Assembly: GCA_963780895.1 (NCBI GenBank)
Contig: CAWAEG010000007.1
Coordinates: 496,001-560,000 of the forward strand
Origin: DASQFI01 sp963780895
GTDB taxonomy: Bacteria > Acidobacteriota > Vicinamibacteria > Vicinamibacterales > SCN-69-37
Reading direction: 5' to 3'
Length of the DNA stretch: 64,000 bases
The stretch's first letter is position 1, and the number at the start of each line of letters is the position of its first letter. Position numbers and translations under genes: made by a program. This document shows positions 39,201 to 47,105 of the stretch, in pieces. Under the pieces are notes generated by a model, which was not told the DNA's origin, did no database searches, and was given only the letters and a program-made list of their open reading frames with translations.

Positions 39201-39232
39201 GTCTTGACTCGGTCCCAGCGTTTCTGATCCAT
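36227..39232 (-). CDS. Transmembrane Ser/Thr protein kinase with TolB/WD40-like ectodomain, second copy
   Basis: The ATG at 39232 is chosen because GGGGGAAGG sits 6 nt upstream; ATGs at 39238 and 39283 are too close or too far. The 1001-aa product has a short helical N-terminus (KRWDRVKTLYDETRALP), a kinase domain (~82-350) with LLGRGGMGEVYRAHD, VAIKVLPK, VTHRDLKPANIKI, LDFGIAKVVG and GTAGYMSPEQACG, and a membrane helix (~392-412). A TolB-like propeller extends to the end (SPDGKFVSYIEG, SPDGKFLAFDQKD, SPDGRWVAYSSTESGKPEIYVQPF). The layout equals that of the kinase at 29903. It probably phosphorylates cytoplasmic partners in response to an envelope signal. Confidence 0.92.
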   Translation of the reverse strand: MDQKRWDRVKTLYDETRALPATDQTAFLARACLDDPELQREVQTLLDQPLSTDSFVSMVGGPSSSLVAEAMAEDHVPLTGRRIGTFEVKALLGRGGMGEVYRAHDTKLRRDVAIKVLPKAFTTDAGRLANLEREARVVASLNNPHIAAIHGLEESDGVRGLVLELVEGDTLAQRLSQSAGSSRPGLRLPEVLNYAHQIADALEAAHERGVTHRDLKPANIKITPEGVVKLLDFGIAKVVGGEGPGIDLTKTHTVPAGATAPGVIMGTAGYMSPEQACGKIVDKRTDIWAFGCVLYEMLSGKIAFEGDTLSETIAAILEREPDWSTLPAETPLSLRRLLQRCLEKDPKQRLRDIGDARVELEQIARAPGDDIAPDVLMQQTTAWRRRTRWAAAAAVVLAATSTALVWMALTRPAAQGEARVTRFTVNFPEKSGTVPTLNPTIALSADGTHLALTPLPGKGVVVRRLDALDAIEVTKGGWGQAPQFSPDGKFVSYIEGNGIIASVKPFLKVPLSGGPTVKLTDYDNFHSGAWSDDGWIYWTNTYPGGIVRVRDSGGPIEPVTELDVKNGERSHRFAHLLPGGQALIYTVAFAGITVYDDARIDLWDLKTRQRKTLITGGSGAVYSPSGHIVYARAGKLLAAPFDLQQRQVTGDPIPVVDGVMMSQNSGAAHFAMSRRGDLAYVPGGVEGGNRELVWVDRSGKAEALSSPSLRPASYLYPRIAPDGRSMAVEIEGPNHDFYFYDFERTVFSKVTTDGVSHNPVWSWDGKLLAYRSWIAGGMSMWMMNADRSGTPVRLDPKNIRQNPVSFSPDGKFLAFDQKDAQTDDDAWILPLSGGGEARPVSRLPKVGEGSAKFSPDGRWVAYSSTESGKPEIYVQPFPALGPKIQISTAGGTDPVWRRMGGELYYREGGKMMAVSVVTSGPELRASAPKKLFEGAYYTGTGASCEMGGASAANYDVTPDGQRFLMVRDNSRGGWGTHAIVVLNWAEELKAKERARAEAAKH

Positions 39233-39280
39233 GGCCATCCTTCCCCCTCTAACGCGTGAATGGGGGGCGTTTTCCCTCAC

Positions 39281-39325
39281 CACCCATCTCGGCCGCCGTC
39301 ATTGAGCCCGCGCGGACCTGAGACG
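39281..39325 (+). repeat. 45-bp repeat, copy 2
   Basis: This near-copy of 29815-29859 contains CATTGAGCCCGCGCGGACCT. It lies between the divergent genes starting at 39232 (minus) and 39414 (plus), so its orientation matches copy 1 only relative to the 39414 gene. Confidence 0.6.
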
Positions 39326-39413
39326 TTGTCGACATTCACTTTTTGGATCACAGATTTCGCGCCTTACGCGCCGGGCGCCAGCCGTCGATAACGCAGGATG
39401 GAACGCAACGAGT

Positions 39414-40589
39414 GTGACCTTTCCATTCCTGAAACCGGCCGCCATTTGGCTGTGCGCCTGGGTGCTGGCGGTGAGTATCTGCGCCAAAGACGTCCTCGCG
39501 GCCGACGGGTTGGAGCAGTCGCAGGCGTCGGCGCTGACGGTCGTCAACGTGCGTGAACCGGACGGGCAGATCCTGAGCTACCGGCACCTGGCCGGTCCGA
39601 CGGAAGTGCACATGCGCGGGACGCAGCTCGCACCAGACGCGCGCGTGAAGCTCAAGATCGGCAGCCGTCCCGGTTTCGTCGAGCTGGACATCAACCGCGG
39701 AGGCATCACCGGACTCACGCCCGCGCAAAGGTTCGGCAAAGACTTCCTGACCTACGTGCTGTGGGCGGTCTCGGTCGACGGCAGAGCATCGAACCTCGGC
39801 GAGATCACGTTTGATGGCAACAACGCCGTCGCGGTGAACGTGACGACGCCGTACCAGACGTTCTGGCTCATGGCGACCGCGGAGCCGAACTTTGCGGTCA
39901 TCGATCCGAGCAACCGGGTCGTGCTGTACAGCGTGAAGCAAGGCCCGACCGATCAGGCCCGTGCGATCCCGATCAGTGGCGACCTCTTCTTCTTCACGCA
40001 CTACTCGACGTACGAATCAACGCCTGGGCTCGTGATGGGCGGCATACCCAACCAGCTCCTCCAGGCCCGCAAGGCGATGGAGCTCGCCTCGAGGTCGGCC
40101 AAGGTGAGACCTCCAGATTCCGCGACTGGTTCGAACGACGAGCGCTATGCACGCGAGGCGCTCAACCAGGGCAGGACCTTCCTCAATCGCGCCGAGCAGG
40201 CGTTCACGAACAATCACACCGGTCAGGACGTGATCCAGTTCGCGCGGACGGCCGCACAGAGTGCCGAGAACGCTCGCGGCCTGGTGACGGGCGCGGTCGG
40301 CGGCGTCGTGGCCAGACAGCTTCAGAATGAATTGATCACCGTTCGCGCCGAGCTGGCCGGGATCAAAGCCACAGCGGCGGCGGCCGCGGCCACGGCGGCG
40401 GATGGAGACGAAGGTGCCGGCACAGCAGGCCCGGATCGAAGTGCGTCGCTGCCGGCGGCCGATGCGGCGGGCCAGACGATGGCCACACCGTCGGCGATTT
40501 CGGGAATCGTCAAGCAGCCTGCCGTGTGGTTTGCCGCAGCAGGCTGGCTCCTCGCGATCATCCTCCTCTTCCGCCGGAGGTCACTGTAG
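39414..40589 (+). CDS. Exported, C-terminally membrane-anchored hypothetical protein (391 aa)
   Basis: The gene probably uses a GTG start; the ribosome site is weak. It has a signal peptide (WLCAWVLAVSICAKDVLA) and a beta-rich N-terminal half (ALTVVNVREPDGQILSY, EVHMRGTQLAPDARVKLKIG, FWLMATAEPNFAVIDPSNRVVL) that resembles an adhesin or oligomerisation module without firm match. An Ala/Gln-rich helical region follows (~225-330, AREALNQGRTFLNRAEQAF) and the protein ends in one membrane helix plus RRRSL. The stretch FFFTHYSTYES is well defined. The diguanylate cyclase gene begins 31 bp downstream, so the two may be one operon. I do not recognise the family; it is likely a periplasmic protein tethered to the inner membrane. 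Confidence 0.6.
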   Translation: MTFPFLKPAAIWLCAWVLAVSICAKDVLAADGLEQSQASALTVVNVREPDGQILSYRHLAGPTEVHMRGTQLAPDARVKLKIGSRPGFVELDINRGGITGLTPAQRFGKDFLTYVLWAVSVDGRASNLGEITFDGNNAVAVNVTTPYQTFWLMATAEPNFAVIDPSNRVVLYSVKQGPTDQARAIPISGDLFFFTHYSTYESTPGLVMGGIPNQLLQARKAMELASRSAKVRPPDSATGSNDERYAREALNQGRTFLNRAEQAFTNNHTGQDVIQFARTAAQSAENARGLVTGAVGGVVARQLQNELITVRAELAGIKATAAAAAATAADGDEGAGTAGPDRSASLPAADAAGQTMATPSAISGIVKQPAVWFAAAGWLLAIILLFRRRSL

Positions 40590-40620
40590 CCGCGTGGCAT
40601 AGCCACACGGCTCCGACGGC

Positions 40621-41847
40621 ATGGCGCTCAAACGCCCGACAGTGCGGCATCCGGTCAGCTTGTTCGTCCCGGGTGGAGTTCTGCTGCTCGCTGCCTCAGC
40701 CGTGCAGGCTGAAGAGGTGGTGCGAAGCGCCGCGGCGCCCTATGCCGTGTTCCTCTGCTACGGCGCGTGTGCGGCGGCCCTGCTGCTGAGCTGGTACTAC
40801 GATCAATCTCGATTGCTCTGTGTGGCCACGGTGGTCGTCCTGACCGTCTGGATCGCGGAGCGTCTGCCGCTCGTCCCGCACGTCGCAGGGCTCGCGGCGG
40901 TATTCCTGCTGCCGCTGAACTTCATGCTCTTCGCGTGGATCAAGGAGCGCGGAGTCATGTCGTTCGAGGGCTTTCTCGCGATTGGAGCCGTCGTTGGCCA
41001 GGCGTACAGCGTGGTGTGGATAGGCGGCGGGAATCTTCGGGGAGCGGAAGCCTTCCTCGGCTGGGGCGAGCGATCCGTCGCCGTGGGCTGGCTCTCGATT
41101 CCTTCGCTGCTGGCGTTTGCGGTCGCTGGCGTGGTGCTGATCATCCTCTTTGCCATCCGGCGCACGACGGCCGAGCCCGGATTGCTCTGGGCGCTGGCCG
41201 CGATGTTTCTGGGCGTGAGCCAGACGCTCCAGCGCGACGCGCTGTTGCTCTATGCGGGCACCGCAGGACTCGTGCTCGTGTTTGCCGTGCTGGAACACGG
41301 CTACGACATCGCCTACCGGGACGAGCTGACCGAGCTGCCGGGCCGAAGGGCGTTCAACCACGTCATGGAGCAGCTGGGAGGCACGTATACGCTCGCCATC
41401 TGTGACATCGACGAGTTCAAGAAGCTCAACGACACCTACGGCCACGAAACCGGCGACCAGATCTTGAGAATGGTCGCAGTCAAGCTCTCTCAAGTCGGTG
41501 GCGGCGGCCGCGCCTTCCGGTATGGCGGCGAAGAGTTCCTGCTCGTGTTTCGCGGCCTTTCGGCGAAAGAGGCAGCGCCATTCGTCGAATCGGTTCGTCA
41601 GGCCGTGGCCGATGCAAGATTCTTTCTGCGCGCTCCCGACCGGCCCGCCCTGAAGCCGAAGGAGCCGGAAGCGAAAACTCCCGGGACGCGCACCAGAATC
41701 GACATCACCATCAGCGCCGGCGTCGCCGGCAGATCCGGACGACATTCCAGCCCGGAGCTGGTGTTGGATGCCGCCGACACCGCGCTGTACCGGGCCAAGG
41801 AGTCAGGCCGGAACTGTGTGAAGCTTGCCGAAACCACTCCGGCCTAG
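40621..41847 (+). CDS. Membrane-bound diguanylate cyclase (GGDEF)
   Basis: The 408-aa protein has about seven membrane helices (~12-225; for example FLLPLNFMLFAWIK, LLAFAVAGVVLIILFAI) followed by a cytoplasmic GGDEF domain (~235-405): DELTELPGRRAFNHVMEQLGG, LAICDIDEFKKLNDTYGHETGDQIL, the signature RYGGEEF (~299) and DAADTALYRAKESGRNCV. The GGEEF form is catalytically competent, so it should make c-di-GMP from two GTP. The RxxD inhibitory site is not evident. The multi-helix sensor is of unknown specificity. Short inverted repeats lie in the 31-bp gap upstream. Confidence 0.9.
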   Translation: MALKRPTVRHPVSLFVPGGVLLLAASAVQAEEVVRSAAAPYAVFLCYGACAAALLLSWYYDQSRLLCVATVVVLTVWIAERLPLVPHVAGLAAVFLLPLNFMLFAWIKERGVMSFEGFLAIGAVVGQAYSVVWIGGGNLRGAEAFLGWGERSVAVGWLSIPSLLAFAVAGVVLIILFAIRRTTAEPGLLWALAAMFLGVSQTLQRDALLLYAGTAGLVLVFAVLEHGYDIAYRDELTELPGRRAFNHVMEQLGGTYTLAICDIDEFKKLNDTYGHETGDQILRMVAVKLSQVGGGGRAFRYGGEEFLLVFRGLSAKEAAPFVESVRQAVADARFFLRAPDRPALKPKEPEAKTPGTRTRIDITISAGVAGRSGRHSSPELVLDAADTALYRAKESGRNCVKLAETTPA

Positions 41848-41902
41848 CGGCCGAACTCAGAACTTCACACTTCAAACTTCGAACTTCAAACGTGAGAAAC
41901 GT

Positions 41903-41942
41903 GGGGGGACGGGTCTTGCTCGCGCAAGCGAGACCCGTCCCC
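41903..41942. terminator. Hairpin repeat (GGGACGGGTCT / AGACCCGTCCC) after the diguanylate cyclase gene
   Basis: An 11-bp perfect stem encloses a self-complementary loop (TTGC...GCAA). It matches 62253-62293, in inverted orientation, with nearly the same sequence. Both copies follow a gene end. No U-tract is present, so this may be a REP-type element acting on mRNA ends. Just before it, 41853-41892 holds short degenerate AACTTCAAAC repeats. Confidence 0.65.
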
Positions 41943-41960
41943 TGCTCGGACGTTCTGGAG

Positions 41961-42150
41961 CGTTTTCGAGATCGGCGTAGCATGTTCCGGCGCCCGACCT
42001 TTGCGAGCGCGACTTCTCGTACACGCGCCGCCGGGCGCGTGGCAGGCCCTCTTGGCTCGCCGTAGCTTCAGCGGAGGCGGCAATCACGCTGCCTTGCGGC
42101 AAGCGGCGAGCGGGAGGGCGCCGGAACGTGCTACGCCGATCTCGAAAACG
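41961..42150. repeat. MITE-like element with 34-bp terminal inverted repeats (190 bp)
   Basis: The left end begins CGTTTTCGAGATCGGCGTAG (41961-41980) and its 34 bp pair with 42117-42150 with a single mismatch. The internal sequence matches 27102-27246 inverted. It contains no credible gene and no target duplication I can define. It lies just beyond the 3' end of the ADOP permease gene. Confidence 0.8.
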
Positions 42151-42189
42151 GAATAGTGGAGGATTGTTCCAGCGGTTCTCTTGCGGTCC

Positions 42190-44922
42190 TCAGCTCGTCC
42201 GGAGTGCATCCGTCGGATGCACCCGCAATGCCCTGCGAACCGGCGGGATGCAGGAGATCATCGAGACCACGATGATGAAGGTCGCCACGCCCGACGTGGC
42301 GACCAACGCCATCCACCAGCCCCGGCTCGATGAGACCTCCGAGTCGAACGCGATCAACGCTGCGCCCGGGATGGCGCCCAGCACAATGCCGATCCCGACC
42401 TGGATGCACGCGCGTGAGAGCACACCCGTGATGATTCGGCGCGGGGCCGCGCCGAGGGCGGTGCGAATCCCGATCTCCCGGGTTCGTCTCGAGAGCGTGA
42501 ACGAGATCAGGGCATAGATGCCCGCGGTCGAAAGCAGCAACGCCACCGCCGCGATGGCCGCGAGCGCGGTCGTGAAGAACCCCATGGTCTGCGCTTCCGT
42601 CTCCGCCAGCCGATCCATCGTCATGACCTCGGTCAGGCGAATTTCGGGATCGGTAGCCGCCGCCGCGGCGCGAAGGCGCGCGGGCGCGTCGGCCGTTTTG
42701 GCATGAATGGCGAGCCGGGCCAGACTGCTGCCGCCCAGATGCCTGGGACGGTAGAGCATCGCGTCTTCCGTGGTCTTGTCCGGCTTGAGCGACAGGTCCT
42801 TTACGACGCCGATGATCTCGAACCAGGGACCCGGCTGGCCGCTCGCATCGTTTGGCGGCTGGCGCGCGAGCAGGCCGATCGGATTCCGTCCGCCGAGCAC
42901 GAGCTTGACGAACGACTCGTCGACGACCGCGACGTGGCGATCGTTTTCGACCTCGCTCTCGGTGAACAATCGTCCCGCCACGATCGCCTGATTGAAGGTC
43001 TCGAAGTAGTTCGAGCCGACGCGCGCGCTCCCGACCCACAGCACATGGCCCGGTTTCTTCACGCCGGAGGCGATCTCCGGCTGCGCGAACTCGAGCCAGA
43101 ACTCCTCCACGTTCCCGCCCGGTAGACGGACGGTGAACGCCGCGTTGATGATGCCCGGGTCCTCGTTCAGCCGCCGGTGAAGCTCCCGGAGCACCGTTGT
43201 CTGCCGCGCCTGGGAAGCCATGTCTTCGATGTCCACGTTGGCGACCAGGTATTCATGCCGCGGGAACGCGACTGCCGTGACCCGGCGGTTGAGGTCGAGG
43301 AAGTTCCAGCCCATCGAGACGACCGCCAGCAGAAACACCATCGTCACCGCAACCTGCGTGACGATGACGCCGGTCCAGAGCTTGCCGAATCGCATGGTCG
43401 AGCCGCTCGCGCCGGCTTCTTTCAGCCGCGCTTGCATCTGCGCGCGCGTCGCCTTGAGCGCCGGTACGCCGCCGACGAGAAGCGACGCGATCGCAACAAG
43501 GAGCGCCACGTACGTCAGCGTTTCGAGGCCGAGCTGCTCGTTCCACCAGAACGGCATCGGCGTGTTCTGGGCCGCCACCCAGATCTCGCGAATCCTGCGA
43601 AGCACAAACGTCGCCAGAGGCAGGCCCGCCGCCGCGGCAATCGACGTGAGCACGAGCGCCTCCGCGACGAGCTGGGCGACGATGCGGCCTCGGCTCGCGC
43701 CAAGGGCGGTGCGAACCGTGATCTCGCCTTCACGCGTTGCGGTTCGTGCAAAGACCAGCGTGGCGACGTTGGCGGCGCAGATGCCGAGAAGACCGATGAA
43801 AAAGAGGTTGATGCCGTACAGGACGCGCATCTGCCAGCGCATGTTGGACGACACCCACAGCGACTCGACCCAGGGCTCGACGAGCCAACGACGTTCTATG
43901 TCTGGTCCGCTGCGGGCTTGCCCACTGTCGCGCGGCGAAGCCGACTTGTCCGCCGTAGCGGCGCCGGCCGCGAAGGCGGAGCGAAGGCGAGCATCGAGTT
44001 CTGCCTGCGCCTCTTCGAGGGTCGCCCTATCCGTGAGTCGCCCGAAGATCCTGATACCCGGTCCTTCGCCGCGCTTGACCGCCGCGGGATCGAGGCGCCA
44101 GGGCGTCCAAAGCGTGCTGTTGACCGGAAACCCGAAGCCGGCCGGCATCACGCCGACCACCGTGTGGATCGTCTCGCCGAGCCGGACCGTGCGTCCGACG
44201 ATGGCCGGATCAGCACCGAACCGAGCGCGCCACAGGTCCTCGCCGATCACGACCACCGGCGTTGCGCCGGGCCTTTCGTCGTCATCGAAAAGCGGCCGGC
44301 CGTAGAGCGGCGCTGTCGGGATGACGCGGAAGATCGACGCGCTGATCTCGATACCGCGGATGGGCTCGATGCGGCCGTCCGCGGTGATGAGGTTCTGCTC
44401 CTGGGCTCGCCCGACGCCGATGTCGGCGATTGTCCTGAGCCGACCCTTCCAGAGACCGAATTCATGAAGCGACTTGGTCTCGACGTCCGCTTTCGAGAGG
44501 TCGAAGTTCAGAATCCCGACGAGGCGATCGCCGCCCGCGAAGGAAAGTGTCGGACGAAAGAAATCGTTGACGAACTCGAGGTAGGCCGCGCCGCCGCCGA
44601 TGGCCACCGCGAGCGCGATGACCGCGATGACGGTGAGGCCCGGCGTCTTGATGAGCATCCGCGCGCCGAGCTTCAGGTCGATCGGCCACCCGGCGAGCCA
44701 CCGGAACGATCGCTCGTCGCGCTGCAGTTCTTTGGTCTGCTCGACGCCGCCGAAGGCGCGCTTCGCCGCATAGCGCGCTTCGTCGCACCTCATGCCCTGC
44801 GAGACGAAGCGATCCTCCAGGAGCTGAAGATGTGCCGCAATTTCGCGTGAGAGGTCGGAATCCGCCTTTCCGGGCCTGAAGAGCTTGACGAGGCGGTTCA
44901 GAAAACGGCGGATCTCGGTCAC
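42190..44922 (-). CDS. ADOP-type ABC transporter permease with permease prefix domain
   Basis: The 910-aa protein starts with the ~80-residue prefix domain (LVKLFRPGKADSDLSREIAAHLQLLEDRFVSQGMRCDEARYAAKRAFGG), then MacB-PCD/FtsX repeats: GARMLIKTPGLTVIAVIALAVAIGGGAAYLEFV, NLFFIGLLGICAANVATLVFARTATREGEITVRTALGASRGRIVAQL and, near the end, STAGIYALISFTLSRRTREIGIRTALGAAPRRII. It lies 4 bp downstream of a PadR regulator gene, the typical acidobacterial PadR-ADOP operon. No ATPase gene is linked. The substrate is unknown. PadR repression is inferred from the operator upstream of that gene. Confidence 0.93.
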   Translation of the reverse strand: MTEIRRFLNRLVKLFRPGKADSDLSREIAAHLQLLEDRFVSQGMRCDEARYAAKRAFGGVEQTKELQRDERSFRWLAGWPIDLKLGARMLIKTPGLTVIAVIALAVAIGGGAAYLEFVNDFFRPTLSFAGGDRLVGILNFDLSKADVETKSLHEFGLWKGRLRTIADIGVGRAQEQNLITADGRIEPIRGIEISASIFRVIPTAPLYGRPLFDDDERPGATPVVVIGEDLWRARFGADPAIVGRTVRLGETIHTVVGVMPAGFGFPVNSTLWTPWRLDPAAVKRGEGPGIRIFGRLTDRATLEEAQAELDARLRSAFAAGAATADKSASPRDSGQARSGPDIERRWLVEPWVESLWVSSNMRWQMRVLYGINLFFIGLLGICAANVATLVFARTATREGEITVRTALGASRGRIVAQLVAEALVLTSIAAAAGLPLATFVLRRIREIWVAAQNTPMPFWWNEQLGLETLTYVALLVAIASLLVGGVPALKATRAQMQARLKEAGASGSTMRFGKLWTGVIVTQVAVTMVFLLAVVSMGWNFLDLNRRVTAVAFPRHEYLVANVDIEDMASQARQTTVLRELHRRLNEDPGIINAAFTVRLPGGNVEEFWLEFAQPEIASGVKKPGHVLWVGSARVGSNYFETFNQAIVAGRLFTESEVENDRHVAVVDESFVKLVLGGRNPIGLLARQPPNDASGQPGPWFEIIGVVKDLSLKPDKTTEDAMLYRPRHLGGSSLARLAIHAKTADAPARLRAAAAATDPEIRLTEVMTMDRLAETEAQTMGFFTTALAAIAAVALLLSTAGIYALISFTLSRRTREIGIRTALGAAPRRIITGVLSRACIQVGIGIVLGAIPGAALIAFDSEVSSSRGWWMALVATSGVATFIIVVSMISCIPPVRRALRVHPTDALRTS

Positions 44923-44926
44923 GCGC

Positions 44927-45262
44927 TCAGCTTTCGGCCAGAAGCTTGTTGACGAGTCCTGAGAGCCGGTGCCACTTCTCGGCCTGACGCTTCAGCTCGG
45001 TCTCACCGGCTTTGGTGATGCGGTAGAACTTCGCTTCACGGTGGCTCTCGGTCTGGCCCCACAAGCCCTTGATGAGCCCTTTCTGCTCGAGCCTGACCAG
45101 GGCGGGGTAGAGCGTGCCCTGATTGATGGAGAGGGGATGGTCCGAGACCTGCGCCAGCCGCGTCGCCAGCGCGTACGCGTGCAGCGGGCCCATCGTGGAA
45201 AGGGCGCGAAGGACGATCAGGTCCAGCGTGCCCTGCAGCAGTTCGACGTGTTCACTTGCCAT
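44927..45262 (-). CDS. PadR-family transcriptional repressor
   Basis: The 111-aa winged helix protein has ELLQGTLDLIVLRALSTMGPLHAYALATRLAQVSDHPLSINQGTLYPALVRLEQKGLIKGLW and YRITKAGETELKRQAEKWHRLSGLVNKLL. These match PadR subfamily 2 (short C-terminal dimerisation helix). Its start codon lies inside one arm of a 12+12-bp inverted repeat, so the protein probably shuts off its own operon by covering the start region. The ADOP permease gene follows 4 bp downstream. The effector is unknown. Confidence 0.95.
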   Translation of the reverse strand: MASEHVELLQGTLDLIVLRALSTMGPLHAYALATRLAQVSDHPLSINQGTLYPALVRLEQKGLIKGLWGQTESHREAKFYRITKAGETELKRQAEKWHRLSGLVNKLLAES

Positions 45263-45294
45263 CCTAGTGAAGATCGCAGTCTTTCACTAGGATG
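45260..45294. promoter_or_regulatory. PadR operator: perfect 12-bp inverted repeat overlapping the padR start codon
   Basis: CATCCTAGTGAA (45260-45271) and TTCACTAGGATG (45283-45294) are exact inverted repeats with an 11-bp spacer. The first three bases are the complement of the padR ATG. CTAGTGAAAG-type half-sites are usual for acidobacterial PadR-ADOP operons. Confidence 0.85.
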
Positions 45295-45329
45295 TCAAGT
45301 GGGACAGCAGGGTAGAATCCCAATCGATT

Positions 45330-47105
45330 GTGCGGTCCACAATCCCTGCCCTCGCGCTGGCGGTCATCACCACCGCGCTGTTCGTTCCGCTCCGTGCGGC
45401 TGACGAAGGTTGGCTGATCGAGCGGTTCACCAGCCGCATCGACATCCGGCCCGACGGCACGCTCGACGTGCTCGAGGCGATCGACGTCGATTTCCGGGGA
45501 CTGTCACGCCACGGGATTTACCGCGACATCCCATTCCTGATCGATTTCGACGTCGTCAACAACCGCGAGTACGACATCACGCTGTCCGGTGTGACGGCGG
45601 CCGACGGACGCCCGCATCAGGTCAAGGAGGAGGACGAGGGCGCAAACCGGCGATTTCGGATTGGCGACCCGGACCGGGAGATTTCCGGCAGGGAAACTTA
45701 CCGGATTGCCTACCGCGTGGCGGGCGCCCTGAACGCGTTCCCGGATCATGACGAGCTGTTCTGGAATGCGAGCGGCGTCTGGCCCGTGCGGATGGCGGCC
45801 GGGTCGATTGTCGTGACCGCGCCTGACAAAGCCATTCAGAAGGTGACCTGTTTTCAGGGTCCCAATGGCTCGAGCGAGACATGCAAGTCGCGCTTCAAGC
45901 CAGACGAAGCGACGTTCGCCGCCAGCCGTTCGCTCGCCGAGGGCGAACAGGTCACCATCGTCGTCTCTCTCCGAAAAGGCGCGGTGGCCGAGCCGACCCC
46001 GCTCCTGGTCCGAAAGCCGCGCACGCTCCTCGAGTTCTTCGAACTGACGCCACTCGTGGGCGCGACCGCGTGTTTCGGGTTGCTGCTCGCGGTGGGCGGC
46101 ATCGGCGGGCTCTGGTGGCAGATTGGACGAGATCGGCATGCGGTGGCCGTGCACACACAGCAGGGTCCGGAGGAGCGCGTTCCGCTATTCGGCGGCCGGC
46201 CGATCGGCGTCGAGTTCGAGCCGCCGGAGAAGGCCCGGCCCGGCCAGATGGGCCTGCTCGTCGACGAACGCGCCGACACGCTCGACGTCACGGCGACGAT
46301 CGTCGATCTGGCCGTCCGCGGGTACCTCACGATTCGCGAGATCCCCAAGGACGGCTGGTTCAGCAGTCAAGATTGGGAGCTCGAACGATTGAAGCCAGCG
46401 GATGCGGACCTGCTCGAATACGAGCGGATCGTCCTGGCCGGCCTTTTCGAATCGGGATCGCCGCGGAAGATCTCAGAGCTCAAGAACAAGTTCTACGACG
46501 ATCTCGCCAACGCCAAGAAAGCGCTCTACAAAGACGCGGTCGACCGCGGCTGGTTTCCGCGCAACCCCAACTCCGTGCGTCTGATGTCGAGAGGCGCGGG
46601 CTTCCTGGCCATGGTCGCGGGCGGCGGCCTCACGGTGCTCCTTGGCGAGAGGCTGGGTGCCGGCCTGCTGGGGCTGCCCGTGATTGTCGCCGGCGCGCTG
46701 CTGACGCTGCTTTCCGGCGGAATGCCGCGCCGGACCGCTCTCGGACGCGAGATGATGCGCCGGACGCTCGGCTTCGCGAAATACATGAAGACCGCCGAGA
46801 CACAGCAGCAGGCCTTCGCCGAGCGCGCCAACATCTTCACGGCGTACCTGCCGTATGCGATCGCGTTCAAGTGCGTCGATCAGTGGGCCCGGGCGTTCCA
46901 GGACATCGACATGCAGAGGGCGACCGCCGCGTGGTACGGCGGTACGTCCACATTCAACCCGGCCGGTTTCTCGTCGAACCTCGGCACATTCTCCTCGGCC
47001 GTGTCGCGCACGATCACGTCCACGCCAGGCGGTTCTGGAGGCAGCGGCTTCAGCGGCGGATCAGCGGGCGGCGGCGGAGGCGGCGGGGGAGGCGGAAGCT
47101 GGTGA
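45330..47105 (+). CDS. DUF2207-family membrane protein with Gly-rich C-terminus
   Basis: It starts at GTG 45330 with a signal peptide (TIPALALAVITTALFVPLRA). The 591-aa protein has the DUF2207 extracytoplasmic domain (~25-220; GWLIERFTSRIDIRPDGTLDVLEAIDVDFRGLSRHGIYRDIPF, FPDHDELFWNASGVWPV) and membrane helices at ~240-258 and ~425-455. A cytoplasmic part contains EPPEKARPGQMGLLVDERADTLDVTATIVDLAVRGYLTI, and the end is a run of Gly/Ser (GGGGGGGGGGSW). It overlaps a LemA gene by GTGA, the standard DUF2207-LemA pairing of unknown function. It diverges from padR with a 67-bp gap. Confidence 0.88.
   Translation: MRSTIPALALAVITTALFVPLRAADEGWLIERFTSRIDIRPDGTLDVLEAIDVDFRGLSRHGIYRDIPFLIDFDVVNNREYDITLSGVTAADGRPHQVKEEDEGANRRFRIGDPDREISGRETYRIAYRVAGALNAFPDHDELFWNASGVWPVRMAAGSIVVTAPDKAIQKVTCFQGPNGSSETCKSRFKPDEATFAASRSLAEGEQVTIVVSLRKGAVAEPTPLLVRKPRTLLEFFELTPLVGATACFGLLLAVGGIGGLWWQIGRDRHAVAVHTQQGPEERVPLFGGRPIGVEFEPPEKARPGQMGLLVDERADTLDVTATIVDLAVRGYLTIREIPKDGWFSSQDWELERLKPADADLLEYERIVLAGLFESGSPRKISELKNKFYDDLANAKKALYKDAVDRGWFPRNPNSVRLMSRGAGFLAMVAGGGLTVLLGERLGAGLLGLPVIVAGALLTLLSGGMPRRTALGREMMRRTLGFAKYMKTAETQQQAFAERANIFTAYLPYAIAFKCVDQWARAFQDIDMQRATAAWYGGTSTFNPAGFSSNLGTFSSAVSRTITSTPGGSGGSGFSGGSAGGGGGGGGGGSW

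Noticed and set aside
41853..41892. Short direct repeats (AACTTCAAAC-like), possible CRISPR
   Set aside because: The units are ~10 bp, degenerate and without spacers, so this is simple-sequence repetition and not a CRISPR array.
43177..44850. Open frame of 557 codons on the + strand
   Set aside because: It is antisense to the ADOP permease, highly charged and low in hydrophobic structure; a compositional shadow.
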